This document shows positions 1 to 6,288 of a stretch of 16,093 nt of DNA, one piece after another; the stretch's first letter is position 1; every line of letters starts with the position of its first letter. The position numbers were made by a program, and so were the translations under genes. Origin of the DNA: Intestinimonas aquisgranensis (lineage in GTDB: Bacteria > Bacillota > Clostridia > Oscillospirales > Oscillospiraceae). Where the stretch lies: contig JAJEQY010000082.1 in NCBI GenBank assembly GCA_020687605.1, positions 1 through 16,093 on the forward strand, written 5' to 3'. The notes under the pieces were generated by a model. That model saw nothing but the letters and a program-made list of their open reading frames with translations. It searched no databases and had not been told where the DNA came from.

Positions 1-75
1 GGCTGTAGCTCAGCTGGATAGAGTGACTGGCTACGAACCAGTAGGTCGGGGGTTCGAATCCCTTCAGCCGTACCA
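1..75 (+). tRNA. tRNA-Arg (anticodon ACG), first copy, 5' end cut by the window
   Basis: The sequence folds as a cloverleaf. The anticodon stem is ACTGG/CCAGT around the loop CTACGAA, giving anticodon ACG, which reads CGN arginine codons after A34-to-inosine editing. The T-arm is GGGGG-TTCGAAT-CCCTT, and the CCA end is encoded at 73-75. By comparison with the complete second copy, the first two acceptor bases lie just outside the window. All visible bases are identical to the copy at 248-324. A20 in the D-loop, an arginine identity base, is present. Confidence 0.96.
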
Positions 76-113
76 GCACATCGCAAGTATCTTGCTTGCG
101 GTGTGCTTTTTCC
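76..113 (+). terminator. Rho-independent terminator of the first tRNA-Arg
   Basis: The stem arms GCACATCGCAAG and CTTGCGGTGTGC, with one G-T wobble, enclose a short loop and are followed by a run of T. It starts immediately after the encoded CCA. Its sequence closely resembles the terminator of the second tRNA copy. Confidence 0.85.
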
Positions 114-178
114 TTCCTTGATTGTCTCCTTCAAAATAGAAAAATAAATAAAATAAGGGACTGCGCTTCAGATGGTAC

Positions 179-207
179 TTGACAATTGGCGGAATATACT
201 ATAAAAT
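179..207 (+). promoter_or_regulatory. Sigma-A promoter for the second tRNA-Arg
   Basis: A perfect -35 box TTGACA (179-184) is followed after 17 bases by TAAAAT (202-207). Overlapping alternatives such as TATAAA at 200 are also possible as the -10. The predicted start lies about 35 bases upstream of the mature tRNA. The string CTTGACAATTGG at 178-189 recurs at 424-435 in the next promoter. Confidence 0.7.
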
Positions 208-247
208 AAATTTTAACTGTCAGGGAGATTTTTCTTGAAAGCGACAA

Positions 248-324
248 GCGGCTGTAGCTCAGCTGGATAGAGTGACTGGCTACGAACCAGTAGGTCGGGG
301 GTTCGAATCCCTTCAGCCGTACCA
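248..324 (+). tRNA. tRNA-Arg (anticodon ACG), second, complete copy
   Basis: This is a 77-base cloverleaf. The acceptor arms GCGGCTG and CAGCCGT close with a terminal G-U pair, the discriminator is A at 321 and CCA is encoded at 322-324. D-arm, anticodon arm (anticodon ACG) and T-arm are all regular. The gene body is identical to the copy at the left edge, so this is a recent or homogenised tandem duplication. It has its own promoter and terminator. Confidence 0.97.
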
Positions 325-361
325 GCGCATCGCAAGTGTTTCACTTGCGATGCGCTTTTTT
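325..361 (+). terminator. Rho-independent terminator of the second tRNA-Arg
   Basis: A perfect 14-bp stem, GCGCATCGCAAGTG paired with CACTTGCGATGCGC, has a three-base loop and is followed by six T. It starts directly after the CCA end. The region from here to the riboswitch promoter at 425 shows nothing else. Confidence 0.93.
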
Positions 362-424
362 CTTGCCATGAAAATCCCGTGACCTGAGGATGCATGGAAG
401 AAAGACCCAGCGCCCGGATGACGC

Positions 425-453
425 TTGACAATTGGGGACGCATCCTCTAGAAT
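425..453 (+). promoter_or_regulatory. Sigma-A promoter driving the cobalamin riboswitch and importer operon
   Basis: TTGACA (425-430) and TAGAAT (448-453) are separated by an ideal 17 bases. Transcription would start near 460, just before the riboswitch. The -35 flank, CTTGACAATTGG, is shared with the promoter of the second tRNA-Arg. Confidence 0.82.
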
Positions 454-469
454 AGGGGACTGTCACAAT

Positions 470-642
470 TACATATTCGGCAAGTGCCCAGCTCCGGCTG
501 GGGTAAAAGGGAATCGGGTGAGAGTCCCGAGCGATCCGGTCACTGTAAACGGGGAGCGAGCCGCAGAGGCCATTGCCGCGCAGAGCGCGGTGAGAAGGCG
601 CGGTCCGCAGAGATCCGTGAGCCAGGAAACCTGCTTGGTTGA
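470..642 (+). promoter_or_regulatory. Cobalamin (adenosylcobalamin-type) riboswitch aptamer
   Basis: Conserved landmarks of the cobalamin riboswitch occur in order. These are the AAAGGGAA block near 506, the GGGTGAGAGTCCC hairpin that follows it, the GTCACTGTAAAC segment around 539-550 (family consensus GCCACTG), and the B12 box GCCAGGAAACCTGC at 621-634. A GC-rich optional arm, CCGCGC-AGA-GCGCGG, lies at 576-590. Binding of a cobalamin should reduce expression of the downstream importer. Covariance model matching would fix the exact edges. Confidence 0.93.
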
Positions 643-690
643 ATGAAAACAGAGATGTCTTCCGCTGAGAGCAGTCTGTTGGAACGGTGC

Positions 691-755
691 ACGGCCTTTG
701 CCGGGCACTGTTTTCGTGCCGTCTGCCCGGGGTTGGGCAGGCGGCCGTTGTTTTT
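691..755 (+). terminator. Probable expression-platform terminator of the cobalamin riboswitch
   Basis: ACGGCC (691-696) can pair with GGCCGT (743-748), enclosing two smaller hairpins: GGCAC/GTGCC at 704-720 and CTGCCC/GGGCAG at 723-740. TTGTTTTT follows. The structure lies between the aptamer and the first gene, where a ligand-dependent terminator would be expected. The T-tract is interrupted by a G and the stem is branched, so the mechanism is inferred. Confidence 0.5.
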
Positions 756-794
756 CGGCGGGAGACACACGGAAGCAGGAAAGGAGCGCTCCCC

Positions 795-1820
795 ATGAAA
801 AACGCAAAGACTCTGGCTACGCTGACGGCCCTGGCCCTGACGGTCTCCCTGACCGCGTGTTCCACCGGAAAGACGGCGGAAATGACCCCGGTGCCCACGG
901 CTACCCAACCCCAGAGCAGTCACTACCCGGTGACCATCACCAACTACAATTACGCCGGTGAGCCGGTGACCTATACCTACGAAAAAGCGCCGGAAAAGGT
1001 CATCGCCGTGTACCAGGGCTGTATCGAGACCATGATCGCCCTGGGATTGGAGGACCACGTACTGGCCTCCTACGGCCTGGACAATGAGGTCAAGGACGAG
1101 TGGAAGGACGGTTTTGCCCGGATGAACTATGACGAGACCGTCTTTGCCCCAGATAAGGAGACGGTCACCCTCCTGGAGCCGGATATGATCTTCTCCTGGG
1201 GCTCCTACTTTGGGGAGAAGAAGCTGGGCGACGTGGCGGCCTGGAATGAGAAGGGCGTGGGGACCTACATGAACTCCAATACCGTCCCCGGCGGCACCCG
1301 CACCCTGGAGAACGAATATACCGACATTCTGAATATTGGCAAGATCTTTGACGTGGAGGACCGTGCTCAGGCCCTGGTAGACGAGATGAAGGCCCAGGTG
1401 GAGGCCACGCTCACCGCCGCCCAGGGGCAGGAGCCCGTCCGGGTGGCGGTGGTAGAGCCCACGGCCAGCGGCACCATCACCAACTACGGCGCCGACTCCC
1501 TGGCCGGAGATATGGTCACGGCCCTGGGCGGCGAACTGGCCCGGCCGGATGGCAGCGACATGGGTAAGGAGGACCTGGTTGCCTGTGATCCCGACGTGAT
1601 CTTCGTAGTCTATATGGCCTATGCCGGGGATGACCCCGACGCCGTTCGGGCGGAGCAGCTCGCCGCCATCCAGGACGACCCCGCCCTGGCCAGTCTGTCG
1701 GCGGTGCAGAGCGGCCGGGTCCACCTTATTATGCTGGGCGATATGTACGCCAGCGGTCCCCGCACCATTGACGGCCTCAAAACCTTGGCCCAGGGCATGT
1801 ACCCCGGCCTGGACCTCTGA
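795..1820 (+). CDS. btuF: Corrinoid/cobalamin ABC transporter substrate-binding lipoprotein (BtuF-like)
   Basis: This 341-residue protein belongs to the periplasmic-binding-protein type 2 family (Peripla_BP_2) that serves BtuC/FecCD-type importers. It should sit on the outer face of the membrane and deliver a cobalamin-like ligand to the permease. Residues 1-22 form a lipoprotein signal with lipobox LTAC and lipidated Cys22, followed by a Thr/Pro-rich linker. The start of the first lobe is typical of the family (EKAPEKVIAVYQ near 63-74), and the second lobe runs from about 215 to the end. I chose ATG 795 over upstream in-frame codons because AAGGAG at 781-786 has ideal spacing and the signal peptide begins there. 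The gene is first in a three-gene operon behind a cobalamin riboswitch, and this is the main ground for assigning corrinoid rather than ferric siderophore as ligand. Confidence 0.88.
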   Translation: MKNAKTLATLTALALTVSLTACSTGKTAEMTPVPTATQPQSSHYPVTITNYNYAGEPVTYTYEKAPEKVIAVYQGCIETMIALGLEDHVLASYGLDNEVKDEWKDGFARMNYDETVFAPDKETVTLLEPDMIFSWGSYFGEKKLGDVAAWNEKGVGTYMNSNTVPGGTRTLENEYTDILNIGKIFDVEDRAQALVDEMKAQVEATLTAAQGQEPVRVAVVEPTASGTITNYGADSLAGDMVTALGGELARPDGSDMGKEDLVACDPDVIFVVYMAYAGDDPDAVRAEQLAAIQDDPALASLSAVQSGRVHLIMLGDMYASGPRTIDGLKTLAQGMYPGLDL

Positions 1821-1825
1821 GCGCC

Positions 1826-2893
1826 GTGGAACGGAACCGTTTTGGGGCTAATTCAGCCTACCTCCTGGTCTGTCTGGGCCTGTTGGGGGCGCTGCTGCTC
1901 TCCCTCCTGGCTGCGGTCAGCTTCGGCACCGTGTCCATCCCCCTGGGGCAGGTGTATGAAGTCATCCTGGAGGAGCTGAGGGCCCTGTTACCGGGCGGGA
2001 CGGCGCCCGCAGGGGGCAGCGTCCACGATGTGGTGTGGCTCATTCGGCTGCCCCGGCTGATCCTAGCCGTGGGGGTGGGGATGGGGCTCTCGGTCTGTGG
2101 TGCCGTCATGCAGGCCATCGTCAAAAATCCCCTGGCTGACCCCTATGTGCTGGGCGTGTCCTCCGGCGCTTACCTGGGCGCCTCCCTGGCCATGCTGCTG
2201 GGGTTTGGGGGACTCCTGGGTGGCAGTGCCATGGGCATGCTGGGCTGCGCGGGGGCGCTGCTGGTTTCCCTGGGGGTAATGGCTCTGGCCAACCTGGGCG
2301 GGCGCTCCAACGCCGTCAAGCTCCTCCTGGCCGGTACCGCCCTCAGCGCCGTGTGCTCCGGCTTCTCCAACTTCTTCATCTTCCTCCTCAACGACGACCA
2401 CGCCGCCAGCGCCGTGGTCCAGTGGTCCATGGGCTCTCTGGCCGCCGCCGACTGGGGGAGCAACGCCGTCATCGTTGCCGTGGCAGTATTGGGGACGCTC
2501 TTTTTCTGGAGCCAGTACCGAAACCTCAACCTGATGCTGCTGGGGGATGACTGCGCCGTCACCCTGGGCACAGACCTCCACCGGTGGCGGCTCATTTATC
2601 TGACGGTGGCGGCGGTGATGGTGGGCTTCGCGGTCTACAAGGCGGGGCTCATCGGCTTTGTGGGGCTGCTTATCCCCCACGTGGTGCGGATGATCTTCGG
2701 CACCGATCACAAAAAGCTCATTCCCATCTCCGCCCTCCTGGGCGCCATCTTTCTGGTGTGGGCCGACGTGCTCTGCCGGGTCATCCTGCCGGGCAACGAG
2801 TTGCCCATCGGCGTGCTCACTGCCCTGGTGGGTGCTCCCGTCTTTGTCTACCTGATGGCCAGGAAGAAATACGGCTTCGGAGGTGGTGACTAA
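1826..2893 (+). CDS. btuC: Corrinoid/cobalamin ABC transporter permease (BtuC/FecCD family)
   Basis: This 355-residue polytopic membrane protein of the FecCD/BtuC family forms the translocation pore as a homodimer. Family marks include the segment RLPRLILAVGVGMGLSVCGA near 74-93, the NPLADPYVLGVSSGA motif just after it, and the FVGLLIPHVVRM motif that helps form the ATPase-coupling region. About ten hydrophobic segments are visible, and the length is normal. The start is GTG, only five bases after the lipoprotein stop and without a strong Shine-Dalgarno sequence, so translation is probably coupled to the gene before. Its stop codon overlaps the ATPase start in a TAATG junction. Confidence 0.92.
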   Translation: MERNRFGANSAYLLVCLGLLGALLLSLLAAVSFGTVSIPLGQVYEVILEELRALLPGGTAPAGGSVHDVVWLIRLPRLILAVGVGMGLSVCGAVMQAIVKNPLADPYVLGVSSGAYLGASLAMLLGFGGLLGGSAMGMLGCAGALLVSLGVMALANLGGRSNAVKLLLAGTALSAVCSGFSNFFIFLLNDDHAASAVVQWSMGSLAAADWGSNAVIVAVAVLGTLFFWSQYRNLNLMLLGDDCAVTLGTDLHRWRLIYLTVAAVMVGFAVYKAGLIGFVGLLIPHVVRMIFGTDHKKLIPISALLGAIFLVWADVLCRVILPGNELPIGVLTALVGAPVFVYLMARKKYGFGGGD

Positions 2894-3669
2894 TGGAGAT
2901 CCGTGCGTCAGACGTCCAGGCCGTTTTGGGCGGCAGCCAGATCCTCCGTGGGGTGGACCTCCGGGCGGAGCGGGGGGAGCTGGTAGGGATCATTGGGCCC
3001 AACGGCAGCGGCAAGAGCACCCTGCTCAAGTGCATCTACCGGGTCCTCCAACCAACGGGAGGTGTCGTCTACCTGGATGGAAGGGCACTTTCCGAATACA
3101 GCTATAAACAGTCCGCCCGGCAGGTGGCTGTTGTGGCCCAGCACAACTACTATAACTTCGACTTCTCCGTCCAGGATGTGGTTATGATGGGCCGAGCGCC
3201 CCACAAGAGGGCTCTGGACCGGGATAACGCCCAAGACCATCAGATGGTGGCCCAGGCCCTGAAGACGGTGGGCATGGTGGACTGTGCCCGGCGTTCCTTC
3301 GCAACCCTCTCCGGAGGCGAGCAGCAGCGGGTCATTCTGGCCCGGGCTCTGGCCCAGAACACCCCCTGCCTCATCCTGGACGAACCCACCAACCACCTGG
3401 ACATCAAATTCCAGCTCCAGCTTATGGACATCGTTAAGAGTTTGGACCGGACGGTGATCGCCGCCATCCACGACCTGAACATCGCCGCCATGTATTGCGA
3501 CCGACTCTACGCCGTCAAGGAAGGGCGGGTGGTGGCCAACGGTACGCCGGAGGAGGTGCTCACCCCGGAATTGATCCGGACGGTCTACGAGGTGAATGCC
3601 GAGGTATTCCGGGACAGAGAGGGCGAGCTGCGCATCTTCTATCACCCAAGCGCTCATGGTTCAGGATAA
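2893..3669 (+). CDS. btuD: Corrinoid/cobalamin ABC transporter ATP-binding protein (BtuD/FecE family)
   Basis: This 258-residue cytoplasmic ATPase powers the importer. All catalytic elements are present: Walker A GPNGSGKST (36-43, starting at Gly35), Q-loop Gln83, signature LSGGEQQ (139-145), Walker B CLILDE (159-164) followed by the D-loop, and H-loop His193. The start overlaps the permease stop by one base, with GGAGGT at 2879-2884 as ribosome binding site. It is the last gene of the operon, before a strong terminator. The subfamily is shared by B12, heme and ferric-siderophore importers, so the substrate call rests on the riboswitch and not on this protein. Confidence 0.93.
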   Translation: MEIRASDVQAVLGGSQILRGVDLRAERGELVGIIGPNGSGKSTLLKCIYRVLQPTGGVVYLDGRALSEYSYKQSARQVAVVAQHNYYNFDFSVQDVVMMGRAPHKRALDRDNAQDHQMVAQALKTVGMVDCARRSFATLSGGEQQRVILARALAQNTPCLILDEPTNHLDIKFQLQLMDIVKSLDRTVIAAIHDLNIAAMYCDRLYAVKEGRVVANGTPEEVLTPELIRTVYEVNAEVFRDREGELRIFYHPSAHGSG

Positions 3670-3677
3670 AGAGAAAA

Positions 3678-3710
3678 AGGACGCGGCAGAGTGCTCTGCC
3701 GCGTCCTTTT
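3678..3710 (+). terminator. Terminator of the corrinoid importer operon
   Basis: AGGACGCGGCAGAG (3678-3691) is perfectly complementary to 3694-3707 and is followed by TTTT. It begins nine bases after the ATPase stop. An A-rich stretch before the stem could let it work weakly from the other strand too. Confidence 0.92.
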
Positions 3711-3941
3711 CGTGATGAGACGCAAAAAAACGCCGACAGCCAGGCTGACGGCGGAAGTTTTGGTCTGCCTCCCCGGAGAAGCGGCTGCCTCTCCGGGGAG
3801 TACAGCAGTGTTGCAAAGAGAGAGAGGGAGGAGGTTGGAATGGTTTGGGTCCTTGCGAGTATTAGGATACCACACCACGCACAGAAGTGATGGACAGATT
3901 TAGAACGCTCTGTGAACTTTCTATGAACGTCACAAAATATA
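3711..3941. repeat. Hairpin-rich intergenic stretch, possible dispersed repeat
   Basis: This gap between the importer and the minus-strand amidase holds two further hairpins. One is CGCCG-A-CAGC-CAG-GCTG-A-CGGCG (3731-3753). The other is the 11-bp inverted repeat CTCCCCGGAGA/TCTCCGGGGAG (3769-3779 and 3790-3800) with a 10-base spacer. They are followed by GGGAGGAGG (3826-3834), five bases ahead of an ATG at 3840 that opens a 16-codon frame ending at 3890. No known gene or transposase is present. The self-complementary structure resembles mobile or dispersed intergenic repeats, but this window contains only one copy. Confidence 0.35.
3840..3890 (+). CDS. Possible 16-codon micro-ORF with a strong ribosome binding site
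   Basis: ATG at 3840 is preceded at five bases by GGGAGGAGG and encodes MVWVLASIRIPHHAQK before TGA. No promoter is obvious and the peptide is unrecognised. It lies inside the hairpin-rich intergenic stretch, so the ribosome-site match may simply come from a purine-rich tract (GAGAGAGAGGGAGGAGG). I list it only because the spacing is good. Confidence 0.15.
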   Translation: MVWVLASIRIPHHAQK

Positions 3942-4682
3942 TCAAACCAGGGTGATGTAGTCCCCGCTGGCGTAACCGGTCACATTCCCAAAGCGGACCA
4001 GATACCACCCCTGCCACTGGTTGATGATGGTGAGCCGGGCGCCGTCATAGGCCCGGGCCAGGATGGTGGCGGAGCGGTCGGGCCGGGCGCGGATGTTGAG
4101 GGAGCCCCAGGACACGTCCACCACCCCCCGGCGCTCCGGCACCGGAGTGAGGAAGGGGATGCCGAAGTACTGGCACAGGGAGCCAACCAGGTTTTGGGCG
4201 ATGAGGTCCAGCTGGCTTTTGACCCAGGCAGCGTCGTCCGGGTTGTCGTGGTAGCCCAGCTCCAAAAAGACGGAAGGGGCCCGGACCTTACGGACCTCGC
4301 CGATGGTGGTGGTGGCCTCGGCCCGGACCAGGGAGGGGATGGGGTAGATCCGCTTCAGGTTCTCCGCCATGATCTCGGCGGCCCGGCGGCCCTTGGCGCT
4401 GCCGGGGTAATAGAAGACCAGCACACCTCGCACCTCTCCATAGCGGCCCTCCGGGGCGGCGTTGGAGTGGAGGGCCAGGTGGAGGTCGTAATTGCCCCGA
4501 TTGGAGGCGGCGATGGAGCTGGCGGCGGTCATGTCTGGGGTGTTCCGGGTGTAACGGATGCCGGAGGCGTCCAGGTAGGGGACCATGGCGTCGGCCAGGC
4601 GATTCATCCAGTATTCCTCGGAGCCGCCGCTCACATAGAGATTATTTTCCTGGGTGGAGGGGGAGAGATAGATAATGGGCAT
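3942..4682 (-). CDS. N-acetylmuramoyl-L-alanine amidase-like protein (Amidase_3 fold) with C-terminal SH3b domain
   Basis: This 246-residue protein is predicted to cleave the amide bond between MurNAc and L-Ala in peptidoglycan. The amidase domain (about 1-175) keeps the family's acidic ligand region (SEEYWMN, 21-27), the histidine motif LALHSNA (69-75, His72) and the catalytic glutamate in VFLELGYHDN (138-147, Glu141). The usual first zinc motif DPGHGG is replaced by LSPSTQ (6-11), so one histidine ligand is absent. An SH3b domain (about 187-246, SLNIRARP...GWYLVRFG...GYASGDYI) should bind cell wall. I chose ATG 4682 because AAAGGAGG lies eight bases upstream; the in-frame ATG at 4706 would swallow that site. 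There is no signal peptide or membrane segment, so export or release by lysis is unexplained. The gene follows rsmA on the same strand after about 60 bases. Confidence 0.85.
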   Translation of the reverse strand: MPIIYLSPSTQENNLYVSGGSEEYWMNRLADAMVPYLDASGIRYTRNTPDMTAASSIAASNRGNYDLHLALHSNAAPEGRYGEVRGVLVFYYPGSAKGRRAAEIMAENLKRIYPIPSLVRAEATTTIGEVRKVRAPSVFLELGYHDNPDDAAWVKSQLDLIAQNLVGSLCQYFGIPFLTPVPERRGVVDVSWGSLNIRARPDRSATILARAYDGARLTIINQWQGWYLVRFGNVTGYASGDYITLV

Positions 4683-4687
4683 GGAGA

Positions 4688-4726
4688 GGCCCTCCTTTCC
4701 CTTCATGCTATGCGGAAAGGAGGGCC
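4688..4726 (-). promoter_or_regulatory. Inverted repeat sequestering the Shine-Dalgarno of the amidase gene
   Basis: GGCCCTCCTTTCC and GGAAAGGAGGGCC form a perfect 13-bp inverted repeat with a 13-base loop between rsmA and the amidase gene. The downstream arm on the minus strand contains AAAGGAGG, the amidase ribosome binding site. The upstream arm carries CCTCCTTT, which mimics the 3' end of 16S rRNA. No T-run follows, so a translational switch fits better than a terminator. Confidence 0.6.
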
Positions 4727-4745
4727 GGGGACACGAATGAGAAGC

Positions 4746-5600
4746 TTAAAAATCACCCAGGGCACGGGTGAGGGCGGCAAACTCCGGAATACCCAGCCGC
4801 TCACCGCGGATGTTTTCCTCCAGACCGGCGGCGGCGATGGCGGCTTTGATGCGTTCCTTGTCCACGCCACCCAAACCGGCGGAGAGAGCATTGAGGAGGG
4901 TCTTGCGGCGCTGGCCAAAGGCGGCTTTTACCACCCGGAAGAACCGCTTTTCGTCCTCTACACCCTCCGGGGGAGAGGACCGGGGGATCATGCGGATCGC
5001 CGAGGAGGTCACCTTGGGGGCGGGGACGAAGCACTCGGGCCCCACGTCGAAGAGAAGCTCGGGGACGGTGTGGTACTGGCAGTACACCGAGAAGGCGCCG
5101 TAGTCAGCCGTGCCCGGGGCGGCGCAGATGCGCAGGGCCACCTCCCGCTGGATCATCACTGCGATGCAGGAGAAGCGATTGGCCTCGATGAGAGCGGTGA
5201 TGACGGGAGTTGTGATATTATAGGGGAGGTTGGCGCAGGCCATGGGAACCAACCCGGGGAATTTCTCATCCACCAGGGCGGGGATGTTCAGCTTCAGGAT
5301 GTCGGCAGGGAGGATCTCTACGTTGGAAAAGTCCCGCAGCGTCTCATCCAATACCGGCAGAAGAGAACGGTCCAGCTCCACCGCCACTACTTTCTTTGCG
5401 GCGGCAGCCAGTTGAGAGGTGAGGGGGCCGATACCGGGGCCGATCTCCAGCACGCCGTTTTCCGGGCCAACGCCCGCGCCCTCCACCAGGCCTCTGGGCA
5501 CCCAGTCCTGGATGAGGAAATTCTGACCCATGGATTTGGAAAAATGAAAGCCGTGGCGGCCCAGCAGGGCTTTGATGGTATTGAGATCGCAGAGATCCAT
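4746..5600 (-). CDS. rsmA: 16S rRNA (adenine1518/1519-N6)-dimethyltransferase RsmA/KsgA
   Basis: This 284-residue methyltransferase dimethylates two adjacent adenines in the 3'-terminal hairpin of 16S rRNA, using S-adenosylmethionine, late in small-subunit assembly. Family motifs in order are SMGQNFL near 23-29, the SAM loop LEIGPGIGPLT (51-61), the acidic ribose-binding AVELD (73-77), PADIL (98-102) and the catalytic motif NLPYNITTP (124-132). The length is typical. The start ATG at 5600 has AGGAG seven bases upstream. A TATAAT box on the same strand lies about 50 bases before the start. The amidase gene follows on the same strand, with a short gap containing the inverted repeat. Confidence 0.97.
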   Translation of the reverse strand: MDLCDLNTIKALLGRHGFHFSKSMGQNFLIQDWVPRGLVEGAGVGPENGVLEIGPGIGPLTSQLAAAAKKVVAVELDRSLLPVLDETLRDFSNVEILPADILKLNIPALVDEKFPGLVPMACANLPYNITTPVITALIEANRFSCIAVMIQREVALRICAAPGTADYGAFSVYCQYHTVPELLFDVGPECFVPAPKVTSSAIRMIPRSSPPEGVEDEKRFFRVVKAAFGQRRKTLLNALSAGLGGVDKERIKAAIAAAGLEENIRGERLGIPEFAALTRALGDF

Positions 5601-5647
5601 AACAGCACTCCTATGTGTTGGTGTTTGGGCAAAAATAAGCCGTGACC

Positions 5648-5676
5648 ATTATACCCCCAGCCGGCCGGGCTGGAAA
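5648..5676 (-). promoter_or_regulatory. Sigma-A promoter of rsmA
   Basis: On the minus strand a perfect TATAAT (5653-5648) is preceded at 17 bases by TTTCCA (5676-5671), a four-of-six match to TTGACA. Transcription would begin near 5641, giving a leader of about 40 bases before rsmA. Confidence 0.65.
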
Positions 5677-5747
5677 GGGAAAGTTTTCAGGGGCGGCAAA
5701 TATTTTTATTTGGGTGAGATATTTTGAGCCTCTGACGCGTATTCCAA

Positions 5748-5763
5748 GTGAAAGGCCTTTCAC
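5748..5763. promoter_or_regulatory. 16-bp perfect palindrome, candidate operator of the sigma factor operon
   Basis: GTGAAAGGCCTTTCAC is completely self-complementary and ends 27 bases before the sigma-factor ATG. It lies in the divergent region between rsmA and the sigma gene. It is a plausible dimeric repressor site or part of an alternative promoter. I could not identify a convincing -35/-10 pair for this operon. Confidence 0.4.
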
Positions 5764-5790
5764 AAACCCCACCAGGAAGGGGAGTACCTG

Positions 5791-6288
5791 ATGACAGACG
5801 TGACATTTGAACTGGCGGCCAGGACCTATGCCGACACCATCTACCGGGTGGCCCTGCACGCCTTGGGCAGTCGGGCGGATGCTGAGGACGTGATGCAGAC
5901 AGTGCTGCTGAAGCTCTATGAGCGGAAGGAGGATTTTGAGAGTCCTGACCATCTCAAGCATTGGCTGCTGCGTCTGGCGGTGAATGAGAGCCGCAGCTTG
6001 CTTCGGTCGGTATGGCACCGCAGGCGGGTAAGTCTGGAGGAGGGCCGGGACCTGCCGGTGCCGGAGGACCCGGACCGGGCGGAGCTTCTGGAGGCTGTTA
6101 TGGCTCTGGAACCCAAATACCGACTGGCCATTTATCTCTATTATTACGAGGGCTGCTCCGTGAAAGAGACCGCCCAGGTTATGGGTGCCCGGCAGTCTAC
6201 CGTACAGACTTGGCTCCACCGGGCCCGGCAGCGGCTGCGGGCCGAGTTGACCCAGGAAGAAACAGAGGAGGGACACTGTTATGTTTGA
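5791..6288 (+). CDS. ECF-type RNA polymerase sigma factor
   Basis: This 165-residue protein is of the sigma-70 extracytoplasmic-function type. It should direct RNA polymerase to a small regulon in response to an envelope or similar signal. Region 2 covers about residues 9-75 (SRADAEDVMQTVLLKLYER, then LKHWLLRLAVNESR). Region 4 covers about 98-150 with a helix-turn-helix (YYYEGCSVKETAQVMG, then STVQTWLHRARQRLR). The length is typical for a minimal ECF factor without C-terminal extensions. ATG 5791 has a purine-rich GGAAGGGGAG site upstream. The stop overlaps the next gene by eight bases, which points to coupled synthesis with its probable anti-sigma partner. The regulon cannot be deduced from the sequence. 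Confidence 0.9.
   Translation: MTDVTFELAARTYADTIYRVALHALGSRADAEDVMQTVLLKLYERKEDFESPDHLKHWLLRLAVNESRSLLRSVWHRRRVSLEEGRDLPVPEDPDRAELLEAVMALEPKYRLAIYLYYYEGCSVKETAQVMGARQSTVQTWLHRARQRLRAELTQEETEEGHCYV

Noticed and set aside
687..794. N-terminal extension of the substrate-binding lipoprotein by 36 residues
   Set aside because: It would cover the riboswitch expression platform and place residues before a clear lipoprotein signal; ATG 795 has a well-spaced AAGGAG.
540..1724. 394-codon open frame on the minus strand
   Set aside because: It lies opposite the substrate-binding lipoprotein gene and riboswitch, has no protein family pattern and arises from GC-rich codon bias on the true strand.
3711..3895. 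CRISPR or short-sequence repeat array
   Set aside because: The hairpins differ from each other and do not repeat with regular spacing.
3895..3941. Terminator for the minus-strand amidase gene
   Set aside because: GTGA and TCAC around 3912-3932 could pair, but the stem is only four bases and no T-run follows.
4194..5645. 483-codon open frame on the plus strand
   Set aside because: It is antisense to rsmA and the amidase gene; its Gly/Asp/His-rich translation is typical of a shadow frame.
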